A stretch of DNA of 64,000 nt. Origin: Accumulibacter sp. (GTDB lineage Bacteria > Pseudomonadota > Gammaproteobacteria > Burkholderiales > Rhodocyclaceae). The position numbers and the translations under genes are program-made. Location: contig NZ_JAZKUG010000001.1 of assembly GCF_036625195.1 (NCBI RefSeq), positions 4,092,001 to 4,156,000 on the forward strand, read 5' to 3'. Below the pieces are notes generated by a model. That model worked only from the letters and a program-made list of their open reading frames with translations, was not told the origin of the DNA and searched no databases. This document shows, piece by piece, positions 1 through 7,707 of this stretch (positions are counted from its first letter, which is position 1; the number at the start of each line of letters is the position of its first letter).

Positions 1-612
1 AGCCTCGCCGACCTCGCCACCCGGGCACGGCTGCAACGCCGGGATCTCGACCTGCTGGCGGCAGCCGGCGCGCTCGCCGATCTCGCCGGCCATCGCCGGC
101 AGGCTGCCTGGGCTGCCGCCGGTGTCAGCCTGCAGCTCGACCTGCTGCACGACGCGCCGCCGCCGGAACGGACTCCGGACCTCGCCGAACCGTCGGAAGC
201 CGAGAACCTGATCGCCGACTACGCCAGCAGCGGCCTCAGCCTCGGTCGCCATCCACTGTCTCTGCTGCGCAGTCGCCTGACGGCGCAACGCTTCGTCACC
301 GCCCGCCAGTTGCAGGCGGCAGCCGACCGCCAACTGCTGCGCGCTGCCGGCATCGTCACCTGCCGGCAGCGACCGGGGACCGCCAGCGGCATCGTCTTCG
401 TCACCCTTGAGGACGAAACCGGTCTGGCCAACATCGTCGTCCATTCGCGGCTGGTCGAGCGGCAACGCCGCGAACTCCTCGGCGCCCGCCTGCTCGGCGT
501 CCTCGGGCAAGTGCAGCGCGAGGGAGAGGTCGTGCATCTGGTCGCCAAACGGCTTGTCGACCTGAGCGCGCTGCTCGGCCGGCTGCCGACGACGAGCCGC
601 AACTTCCACTGA
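1..612 (+). CDS. dnaE2: Error-prone DNA polymerase DnaE2 (ImuC), C-terminal part, 5' end outside window
   Basis: The window opens inside an open frame (frame 1) that runs to a TGA at 610-612, about 203 residues. The translation contains SGLSLGRHPLSLLR and then an OB-fold-like stretch with GIVFVTLEDETGLANIVV, both typical of the C-terminal region of DnaE2/ImuC, the alpha-subunit-like polymerase used in SOS translesion synthesis. It ends with the family-typical SRNFH-like tail. In the family, DnaE2 acts with ImuA and ImuB. Here those two genes lie about 54 kb away next to lexA, so the usual imuA-imuB-dnaE2 cassette is split. The polymerase core is not in the window, so integrity of the gene cannot be judged. 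Confidence 0.88.
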   Translation, partial: SLADLATRARLQRRDLDLLAAAGALADLAGHRRQAAWAAAGVSLQLDLLHDAPPPERTPDLAEPSEAENLIADYASSGLSLGRHPLSLLRSRLTAQRFVTARQLQAAADRQLLRAAGIVTCRQRPGTASGIVFVTLEDETGLANIVVHSRLVERQRRELLGARLLGVLGQVQREGEVVHLVAKRLVDLSALLGRLPTTSRNFH

Positions 613-685
613 CGGCTGGTGGACGGCGTCGCGCGCGCCTGCCTGGCCAGCGGCCGGCAGCACGGGCAGCGCGGGCAGCGGCTTT

Positions 686-2002
686 CTACGCGAGCAACTC
701 GGCGTAGAGGTCGTGCTCGTCGGCGTCGACCACCCGCACGCGCAGGAAGTCGCCCGGCGCGGCGGCAAAATGGTCGTTGATGAACACCAGGCCGTCGATC
801 TCCGGTGCGTCGGCCGCCGAACGGGCGATCGTCCCCTCGTCATCGACCTCGTCGACGAGCACATCGATCTCGCGCCCGATCTTCGCCGCCAGCAGCTCGG
901 CCGAGATGTCCTCCTGCAACTCCATCAGCCGCTGCCGGCGTTCCTCGCGCACCTCCTCCGGCACGGCGCCGGGCAGCTCATTGGCGGTCGCCCCGTCGAC
1001 CGGCGAGTAGGCAAAGCAGCCGACGCGATCGAGCCGTGCCTCGGCGATGAATGCCAGCAGTTCGGCAAAATCGGCCTCGCTCTCGCCGGGGAAACCGGTG
1101 ATGAAGGTGCTGCGCACCGTCAGCTGCGGGCAGATGGCGCGCCAGGTCCGCAGGCGCTCGAGATTGTTCTCGGCGCTCGCCGGCCGTTTCATCGCCGCCA
1201 GGATGCGCGCGCTGGCATGCTGGAACGGGACGTCGAGGTACGGCAGGATGCGGCCCTCGGCCATCAGCGGCAACAGCGCATCGACGCTCGGATAGGGATA
1301 GACGTAATGCAGCCGCACCCAGATGCCGAGTTCCGCCAGCGCCTCGCAGAGTTCGCGCAGCCGGGTGCGCAGCGGCCGCCCGCCGACGAAGCCGGTGCGG
1401 TACTTCAGGTCGACGCCGTAGGCGCTGGTGTCCTGCGAGATCACCAGCAGTTCGCGCACGCCCGCTTCGGCGAGCGTTCGCGCCTCCTGCAGCACCTCGC
1501 CGATCGGCCGGCTGAGCAGTGGACCACGCAGCGACGGGATGATGCAGAAGGTGCAGCTGTGGTTGCAGCCCTCGGAAATCTTCAGGTAGGCGAAATGCTG
1601 CGGTGTCAGCTTCACCCCCTGTGGCGGCAGCAGGCTGGTGAATGGATCGTGCGGCTGCGGCAGGTGGGCGTGCACATGCTGCAGCACCTCGTCCGTCGCG
1701 TGCGGACCGGTCACCGCCAGCACCTGCGGGTGCGCCTCGCGGATCAGATCGGCACGCGCACCGAGGCAGCCGGTGACGATCACCTTGCCGTTCTCGTTCA
1801 GAGCCTCACCGATCGCCTCGAGCGACTCGGCCACCGCGGCGTCGATGAAGCCGCAGGTGTTGACCACCACCAGATCGGCTCCTTCGTATGAAGGCGAGAT
1901 CAGGTAGCCCTCGGCGCGCAGCCGGGTGAGAATGTGCTCGGAGTCGACCAGCGCCTTCGGGCACCCCAGCGAGACGAAACCGATGTTTTTCGGCGTGGAC
2001 AT
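686..2002 (-). CDS. rimO: Ribosomal protein S12 methylthiotransferase RimO
   Basis: 438 aa. This radical-SAM enzyme adds a methylthio group to the conserved Asp of ribosomal protein S12. The N-terminal UPF0004 domain carries the cluster cysteines C14 (SLGCPK), C50 (NTCGF) and C79 (TGCLGAR). The radical-SAM CxxxCxxC is C146, C150, C153 (GCNHSCTFC). A C-terminal TRAM-like domain follows. I chose the ATG at 2000-2002 because the longer frame adds 14 non-conserved residues and a TATACT -10 lies at 2036-2041, which would place transcription start inside that extension. The gene is convergent with dnaE2 and divergent from the Hsp70-like gene. Family identity is clear. Confidence 0.95.
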   Translation of the reverse strand: MSTPKNIGFVSLGCPKALVDSEHILTRLRAEGYLISPSYEGADLVVVNTCGFIDAAVAESLEAIGEALNENGKVIVTGCLGARADLIREAHPQVLAVTGPHATDEVLQHVHAHLPQPHDPFTSLLPPQGVKLTPQHFAYLKISEGCNHSCTFCIIPSLRGPLLSRPIGEVLQEARTLAEAGVRELLVISQDTSAYGVDLKYRTGFVGGRPLRTRLRELCEALAELGIWVRLHYVYPYPSVDALLPLMAEGRILPYLDVPFQHASARILAAMKRPASAENNLERLRTWRAICPQLTVRSTFITGFPGESEADFAELLAFIAEARLDRVGCFAYSPVDGATANELPGAVPEEVREERRQRLMELQEDISAELLAAKIGREIDVLVDEVDDEGTIARSAADAPEIDGLVFINDHFAAAPGDFLRVRVVDADEHDLYAELLA

Positions 2003-2035
2003 GGCTTGGCCTGCCGCTCGAATGAAAGGACTGGG

Positions 2036-2041
2036 AGTATA
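2036..2041 (-). promoter_or_regulatory. Probable rimO promoter -10 hexamer
   Basis: Read on the minus strand this is TATACT, 34 bases upstream of the chosen rimO ATG. No good -35 is visible at 17 bases. It is offered mainly as support for the short rimO start. Confidence 0.35.
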
Positions 2042-2141
2042 CAACCTACAACCCGGGCAGCCCGCCTGCGCGAACGGGGTGCCGGCGCCGGACCGTTTCT
2101 CCGGTGGCCGGACGGACGCGCCCGGCGGCGATTGGCCGTGC

Positions 2142-2147
2142 TATATT
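2142..2147 (+). promoter_or_regulatory. Possible extended -10 promoter for the Hsp70-like gene
   Basis: TGCTATATT is an extended -10 (TG-n-TATATT) in the 319-base gap between rimO and the Hsp70-like gene. It would give a leader of about 168 bases. There is no recognisable -35 and no heat-shock sigma-32 consensus. The rest of the gap, 2042-2321, is GC-rich and I see no gene in it. Confidence 0.35.
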
Positions 2148-2321
2148 GCGCGCCGGCGGCACGGGCCACTGCCGGCAACAGCACCTGGGCCGGGAGCCGG
2201 AACCGGCCTTGCGAGCGGCAGGACGCGAGGCACCTGCCGGGCCGCTCCCGGATCGCCGCCACGCGCGCCCACCGGCGACCGGGACGGCGGCGCTCGCCGG
2301 CATCGACGACAACGGCAGGAC

Positions 2322-5099
2322 ATGAAGAAACAGTACATCGTCGGCATCGACCTCGGAACCAGCAATACCGTCGTCGCCTACGCCGCACCCGGCAGCCGGC
2401 AAGTCGAGCTGTTCGCGATCGAGCAACTCGTCGGCCCCGGCCAGGTCGCTGCGCGGCCACTGCTGCCTTCGGTGCGCTACCATCCGGCCGCCGGCGAGAT
2501 CGACCCCGACGAGCTGCAACTGCCGTGGCCGGTCGCGGAGAGCGCGGCGCCGGTGGTCGCCGGTCGCCTGGCGCTCGATCTGGGCGGCCAGGTTCCCGGT
2601 CGGCTGGTGGCGAGCGCCAAGAGCTGGCTGTCGCACGCGGCGGTCGATCGCCTGGCGCCGATCCTGCCCTGGGGCGCCGACGACACGGTACACAAGGTGT
2701 CGCCGGTCGGCGCCAGCGCCAGCTATCTGGCGCATGTGCGGGCCGCCTGGCTGCACCGCTTTCCGCAGGCGCCGCTGGAGCAGCAGCAGCTCGTCCTGAC
2801 CGTTCCCGCCTCCTTCGACGAAGGCGCCCGTGCCCTGACGCTGGCGGCAGCGCGGCAGGCCGGGCTGGCCAACCTGCGCCTGCTCGAGGAACCGCAGGCG
2901 GCCTTCTACGACTGGCTCTTCCGCCATCAGCAGCGGCTTGCCGACGAACTCGCGGCAACGCGCCTGCTGCTCGTCTGCGACGTCGGCGGCGGCACCACCG
3001 ACCTGACGCTGATCCAGGTCGGGCTGCGCGACGGCGAGCCGGTGCTGACACGCATCGGCGTCGGCGATCACCTGATGCTCGGCGGCGACAACATGGATCT
3101 CGCCCTCGCCCACCTCGTCGAATCGCGCCTGCCGGCCGGCGAAGCGCGCCTGTCGGCGGCGCGCTTCGCACAGCTTGCAGCGCGCTGCCGCGTGGCGAAG
3201 GAGCAGCTGCTCGCCGCCGCAGCGCCGGAATCGGTTCTCCTGACGTTGCTCGGCAGCGGCTCGCGGCTGCTCGGCGGCGCGCGCAGCGTCGAACTGCGTC
3301 GCGACGAAGCGCGCCAGGTTCTGGTCGACGGCTTCCTGCCCGAGGTGACGATCGACGATGCGCTGCAGCAGCGGCGCGCCGCGATCGTCGAGTTCGGCCT
3401 GCCCTACCCCGCCGACCCGGCGATCAGCCGCCATCTCGCCGCCTTTCTGCGGCGGCACGCAGCGGCGGCGCGACAGGCGCTCGGCGACGGCGAACAGGTG
3501 CCGGCGGTGCCGGTTCCCGACACGCTGCTTTTGAATGGTGGTGTCTTTCGCGCCGCCGCGCTCGCCGAACGGCTGCAGTCGATCCTCGGCGCCTGGCGCG
3601 GAGCGCCCCTGCGCGTCCTGCACAACGCCGACCCCGACGTCGCCGTCGCGCGCGGCGCAGTCGCCTGCGCGCTCGTCGGCCGCGGGCACGGCCGGCGGAT
3701 CGGTGGCGGATCGGCGCGCAGCTACTTCCTCGTCCTCGACGATCGTGACCAACCGGCGCGTGGCATCTGCCTGCTGCCGCGCGGCAGCGAGGAGGCACAC
3801 GAGATCCCGCTGCCCGAGCGCAGCTTCAGCCTGCGCCTCGGCCAGCCGGTGCGTTTTCATCTCGCGTCTTCGGTCGCGGACACCGCTTACCGTCCCGGCG
3901 AGATCACCAGCCTGGCCGATGAAGAGTTCATCCGCCTGCCGCCAATCGCCACCGTCGTCGACGCGCCCGCCGGCAGCCGGCAGCGCGAGGTGCGCGTGCA
4001 ACTGACGACCGCGATGAGTGCGGTCGGGACGCTCGAGATCCACTGCGTCAGCAGCGAAGACCCCGCACGGCGCTGGCTGCTCGAGTTCGAGATGCGCACT
4101 GCCGGCGGCGTCGAGGCAGCGGCCGCGAGCGGCCTGCCGGCACGCTTCGCCGACGCGGTGCAGGCGATCGAGCGCGTCTTCGGCGCCAGTTCGCAGCCGC
4201 TCGACAGCAAGGAGGTGCGGCGACTGCGCGGCCAGCTCGAGCATCTGCTCGGTCGGCGCGAAGATTGGGAAATGCCGCTGCTGCGCGCGCTGTTCGACGC
4301 CCTGCTGCAACGCGCCCGGCGGCGGCGGCGTTCGCCCGAGCACGAGCGGCTGTGGTGCAACCTCGCCGGCTTCTGCCTCCGTCCGGGGCTCGGCGACGCG
4401 CTCGACGACTGGCGCAGCGAGCAGCTTTGCGAACTGCTGCCGCAGGGCATCCAGTATGCCAACGAGAGCCAGAACTGGTCGGAATGGTGGACGCTCTGGC
4501 GACGGGCTGCCGGCGGCCTGCCGGCCACCGCCCAGGAACGCCTACTCGGCGAGCTGGCGCCCGCCCTGCGCAGCGGGGCGACCAGGGGCAGTGTTCGGGC
4601 GGCGGCGGTCGCCGGCAGCCACGACGACATGCTGCGCCTGATCGCTTCGCTCGAGAGACTGCCGGTCGAGCGCAAGATCGAGACCGGCAACTGGTTGCTC
4701 GGGCGGCTGCGCCGCGGCGTCGAGAAGCCCCTCGGCTGGTGGGCCCTGGGGCGTATCGGCGCGCGCCAGGCGCTGTACGGCAGCGCGCACCAGGTGGTAC
4801 CGCCCGACGTTGCCGGCCGCTGGCTGGAAGCGCTGCTGGCGACCGACTGGAAGAAGGTCGAGCCAGCCGCTTTCGCCGCCACGCAGATCGCCCGCCTGAC
4901 CGGCGATCGCGCCCGTGACCTGTCGCCGGAACTGCGCCGGACGGTGCTCGCGCGCCTCGCCGCGAGCAATGCCAGCGTCACCTGGAGCGAGCAGCTGACG
5001 AGCGTCGCCGAACTCGACAAGGCCGACGAACGGCGTGCCTTCGGCGAGTCGCTGCCGGCCGGCCTGCGACTGATCCGCGAGGACAGGCGCGCAGACTGA
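2322..5099 (+). CDS. Large Hsp70-like (DnaK-family) protein, 925 aa
   Basis: The start is the ATG at 2322 (MKKQYIVGIDLGTSNT), where homology begins; the open frame extends further upstream but without Hsp70-like sequence. Phosphate-1 motif GIDLGTSNT is at residues 8-16, phosphate-2 DVGGGTTDLTLI near 220, and the adenosine motif LLNGGVF near 404, so the actin-like ATPase domain occupies about residues 1-460. The remaining 460 residues are much longer than the substrate-binding part of DnaK (about 638 aa in total) and are rich in Arg and Leu helices. They resemble the extended C-termini of the uncharacterised proteobacterial Hsp70 family often found with a DUF2760 gene. No DUF2760 gene, dnaJ or grpE is next to it here. 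A chaperone-like ATPase role is inferred; the substrate is unknown. A MITE-like element is inserted at its stop codon. Confidence 0.85.
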   Translation: MKKQYIVGIDLGTSNTVVAYAAPGSRQVELFAIEQLVGPGQVAARPLLPSVRYHPAAGEIDPDELQLPWPVAESAAPVVAGRLALDLGGQVPGRLVASAKSWLSHAAVDRLAPILPWGADDTVHKVSPVGASASYLAHVRAAWLHRFPQAPLEQQQLVLTVPASFDEGARALTLAAARQAGLANLRLLEEPQAAFYDWLFRHQQRLADELAATRLLLVCDVGGGTTDLTLIQVGLRDGEPVLTRIGVGDHLMLGGDNMDLALAHLVESRLPAGEARLSAARFAQLAARCRVAKEQLLAAAAPESVLLTLLGSGSRLLGGARSVELRRDEARQVLVDGFLPEVTIDDALQQRRAAIVEFGLPYPADPAISRHLAAFLRRHAAAARQALGDGEQVPAVPVPDTLLLNGGVFRAAALAERLQSILGAWRGAPLRVLHNADPDVAVARGAVACALVGRGHGRRIGGGSARSYFLVLDDRDQPARGICLLPRGSEEAHEIPLPERSFSLRLGQPVRFHLASSVADTAYRPGEITSLADEEFIRLPPIATVVDAPAGSRQREVRVQLTTAMSAVGTLEIHCVSSEDPARRWLLEFEMRTAGGVEAAAASGLPARFADAVQAIERVFGASSQPLDSKEVRRLRGQLEHLLGRREDWEMPLLRALFDALLQRARRRRRSPEHERLWCNLAGFCLRPGLGDALDDWRSEQLCELLPQGIQYANESQNWSEWWTLWRRAAGGLPATAQERLLGELAPALRSGATRGSVRAAAVAGSHDDMLRLIASLERLPVERKIETGNWLLGRLRRGVEKPLGWWALGRIGARQALYGSAHQVVPPDVAGRWLEALLATDWKKVEPAAFAATQIARLTGDRARDLSPELRRTVLARLAASNASVTWSEQLTSVAELDKADERRAFGESLPAGLRLIREDRRAD

Positions 5100-5246
5100 G
5101 AGGTTGTGAAGAAATCGTCGCGAGCAGGCCGAGATGCAAGGCGCGAGCGAGCGAACGACGAGACATATCGGATGGATAGGCGAGGAGTGAGCGAGTGGGC
5201 AACGCCGCAGATCGGTCGCGCAGTAGATTCATTCACAACCTCTGAG
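5096..5246. mobile_element. MITE-like element (141 bp) with 10-bp inverted ends and 5-bp target duplication
   Basis: The element spans 5101-5241. Its ends are exact inverted repeats, AGGTTGTGAA at 5101-5110 and TTCACAACCT at 5232-5241, with weaker inverted similarity continuing inward. Immediate flanks are a direct repeat CTGAG (5096-5100 and 5242-5246), the signature of a transposition event. It has no credible coding content. The left CTGAG contains the TGA stop of the Hsp70-like gene, so the insertion fell on that stop codon and duplicated it. A transposase elsewhere in the genome would have to mobilise it. Confidence 0.75.
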
Positions 5247-5328
5247 ACCGACGCGGGCGATCGTCGGCACTGCGGCGCCGCCGGGACCGGCGACAGATCG
5301 CGTGCGGCGCGGTATCATCACCAACCGC

Positions 5329-5345
5329 GGACCAGAAGCTGGTCC
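5329..5345. other. Short hairpin upstream of small ORF
   Basis: GGACCAG-AAG-CTGGTCC forms a 7-bp stem with a 3-base loop, 48 bases before the small gene at 5393. No U-run follows, so it is not an obvious terminator. Otherwise 5247-5392 holds a possible TATCAT -10 near 5313 and nothing else I recognise. Confidence 0.3.
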
Positions 5346-5392
5346 TGGCGGCCGTCCGCCCCGAAGTGTGTGGCGATTTTCGAGGAGGAGCA

Positions 5393-5611
5393 ATGCACGC
5401 GCAACGAGGAAAAGACCGGCGTCAGCAGCAATCCGGCCCCCCGCCCGGCATGGCGGAACGCCGCTGCGGCGTCGAACGGCGGACCCTGCATGTGACCCCT
5501 GAGTCGATCGCCGTGGTCGAGGCGCGGGTCGCGACGCTGAGACGCCGACCGCAGGGCCCGGATGCCGGTGACGGATCGGGCTGGGACAAGCTGATCGTCC
5601 CGCTCGACTAA
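5393..5611 (+). CDS. Small hypothetical protein, 72 aa
   Basis: The start is the ATG at 5393, preceded by a strong Shine-Dalgarno (GAGGAGGAG) 3-9 bases upstream, which is the best argument that this is a real gene. The protein is basic and Arg/Gln-rich at the N-terminus (MHAQRGKDRRQQQ), has VTPESIAVVEARVATLRRR in the middle and ends GWDKLIVPLD. There is no signal peptide or membrane segment. Its stop overlaps the recD stop on the other strand (5608-5611). I do not recognise a family. Confidence 0.6.
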   Translation: MHAQRGKDRRQQQSGPPPGMAERRCGVERRTLHVTPESIAVVEARVATLRRRPQGPDAGDGSGWDKLIVPLD

Positions 5612-7707
5612 TCGGCGCCCGGCGACCGGCTACGACTGGCCGCCGGCCCGGTCGTCGCTGCGGCACCCGCCGGCAGCAGACCACTGGCGCGCAGCACGCG
5701 CCGCCGTACCGCTTCCCGCAGCAGGTCGACGCCCGCCGGCGTCGCCAGCGTCAACCGCGAGCGCGCCCGTGTGATCCCCGTGTACAGCAGTTCGCGCGTC
5801 AGGACCGGACTCGCCGCGTCCGGCAGGAGCAGCGCCGCATGCGCGAACTCGGAACCCTGTGCCTTGTGCACGGTGAGCGCATACGCCGTCTCCACGGCCC
5901 GCAGGCGGGTCGGCAACACCCAGCGGATGCCCTGCTCCTCGCCGGTGACCGGAAAGGCGACGCGCAGGGTCGACTCGCCGGCAGCACCGCCAGGCACCTC
6001 GAGGACGATGCCGATGTCGCCGTTCATCAGTCCCAGGCTGTATTCGTTGCGCGTCACCAGCAGCGGCCGGCCGGGGTACCAGCCGTGTGCCGCCCGGATC
6101 AGCCCGGCCGCTTGCAGGACATCGGCGATGCGCTGGTTGAGGCCGGCGACACCCCAGGTGCCGAGCCGCAGGGCGCACAGCACCTGGAACTCGCCGTGCG
6201 CCGCGAGGATCGCCCGCGCCCAGGCGGCGAAGGCCGCTGCCCCGGCCGTGCGTGGCGGCCGTCGCTCGCGCATCAGCTGCAGGTAGTGCCGATAGCCGCT
6301 GCCGGCGGCCGGCGTCTGCCCACCATCGATGACCAGCTCGCCGAAGGCCTGCCCGTCGTCGCCGGACAGTTCACGGAACGCCAGATCCGCCGGCGGCTGC
6401 CGCCAGAGCTCTTCCAGCCGCTGCGTGTCGCCCGCGTTCACCGCTGCCGCCAGCCGGCCAATGCCGCTCGCCGCCGCGAAACGATGGCTGTGGCGCAACA
6501 TGACCACCGCCTGGTCGAGTGCGCCGCCCTGCGGGTCGACCAGCGCCGGCGCGATGCGCTCGCCGCTGACGGCGCTCAACCAGTCGCAGGTCGCTGGCAG
6601 GTAATGGCCGTCACCGGCGCGCCGGCACAGTTCGCCGAACACCGCTCCCGCCTCGACCGAGGCCAGCTGATCCCGGTCACCGAGGAGGACGAGCCGGGCA
6701 GTGCCCGGCAGCGCGGCGAACACCGCCGCCATCATCTCGAGGTCGACCATCGATGCTTCGTCGATCACCAGTAGATCGACCGCCAACGGGTTGCCCGCAT
6801 GGTGGGCAAAGCGCCGGGTGTCGGGACGAGCGCCGAGCAGGCGATGCAGCGTCGCCACCCGGTCGGGAATCGCCGCCCGCACGGACTCGGCATCGGCCAC
6901 CCCGGCGAGCGACAGCGACGCGCGCGCGCGGGTGATCGCCGCGCCCAGCCGCGCCGCCGCCTTGCCGGTCGGCGCCGCCAGCCGGATGCGCAGGGGCCGC
7001 AGCGCTTGCCCCGCGGCGGCGAACGCCAGCGCCTGGAGCAAGGCGAGCAGACGCAGCACGGTCGTCGTCTTGCCGCTCCCCGGCCCGCCGGTGATGATGC
7101 TGAAGGCGCTGCCGGCGGCCAGCGCGCAGGCCAGCTTCTGCCAGTCGGGGCGCTCGCCCGCGGCGGGCGGAAACAGCGCGGCGAGCGTCGCCCGCAGCGC
7201 CGCCGCCGGCAGCGCTGCGCGCAGTTGCGGCGAGCCGGCCAGCCGCCGCTCGATCGCCGCGCGCACATCCTGCTCGTACTGCCAGTAGCGACGCAGATAC
7301 AGCCTCCCGTCGGCGAGCACCAGCGGCGTCGTGCCGCTGCCGCCGGCGACCAGTTGCGGATGTGCGAGGGCTTCGAGCCAGGCCGCCAGGCGCAGGCCGG
7401 CGAGCACCTCCTCCGGCCGCAGCGACGGACCCGCTGCGGGCAGCCGCTCGTCGCCCGCCGGCGGCAGCGACAGCGCCTGACCGGGAGCGGCGAGCGCCGC
7501 CGCGAGGTCGAGACAGGCGTGGCCGCGACCGAGCTGGTGGCTGGCCAGTGCGGCGGCGAGGATCAGCCACGGCGACGCGTTGGGCACCTCCTGCCAGAGG
7601 AAGTCGGCGAAAGCGACGTCGAGCGGGCGCAGCCACTGGCGCTCGCGCCACTGCCGCAGCAGAAGGCGCATCGCCGCTCGCTCGCCCATCGCCGCCGCAG
7701 TCAACAC
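5608..7707 (-). CDS. recD: RecBCD subunit RecD (exodeoxyribonuclease V alpha)
   Basis: Up to 699 aa. This is the 5'-3' SF1B helicase of the RecBCD nuclease, which processes double-strand ends for RecA-mediated repair. Walker A GGPGSGKTTT is near residue 205, Walker B VIDEASMVDL near 312, and helicase motif VI region TVHKAQGSEF near 612. The N-terminal WLRPLDVAFADF matches the RecD start region. The first codon drawn is a GTG at 7705-7707 that overlaps the recB stop, consistent with translational coupling; ATGs at 7690 and 7672 are equally possible, and the last aligns best with E. coli RecD. It is the last gene of a recC-recB-recD run. Confidence 0.93.
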   Translation of the reverse strand: MLTAAAMGERAAMRLLLRQWRERQWLRPLDVAFADFLWQEVPNASPWLILAAALASHQLGRGHACLDLAAALAAPGQALSLPPAGDERLPAAGPSLRPEEVLAGLRLAAWLEALAHPQLVAGGSGTTPLVLADGRLYLRRYWQYEQDVRAAIERRLAGSPQLRAALPAAALRATLAALFPPAAGERPDWQKLACALAAGSAFSIITGGPGSGKTTTVLRLLALLQALAFAAAGQALRPLRIRLAAPTGKAAARLGAAITRARASLSLAGVADAESVRAAIPDRVATLHRLLGARPDTRRFAHHAGNPLAVDLLVIDEASMVDLEMMAAVFAALPGTARLVLLGDRDQLASVEAGAVFGELCRRAGDGHYLPATCDWLSAVSGERIAPALVDPQGGALDQAVVMLRHSHRFAAASGIGRLAAAVNAGDTQRLEELWRQPPADLAFRELSGDDGQAFGELVIDGGQTPAAGSGYRHYLQLMRERRPPRTAGAAAFAAWARAILAAHGEFQVLCALRLGTWGVAGLNQRIADVLQAAGLIRAAHGWYPGRPLLVTRNEYSLGLMNGDIGIVLEVPGGAAGESTLRVAFPVTGEEQGIRWVLPTRLRAVETAYALTVHKAQGSEFAHAALLLPDAASPVLTRELLYTGITRARSRLTLATPAGVDLLREAVRRRVLRASGLLPAGAAATTGPAASRSRSPGAD

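Noticed and set aside
2046..4343. 765-codon minus-strand frame opposite the Hsp70-like gene
   Set aside because: The plus strand carries Hsp70 ATPase motifs; the antisense frame has no domain and is GC-driven.
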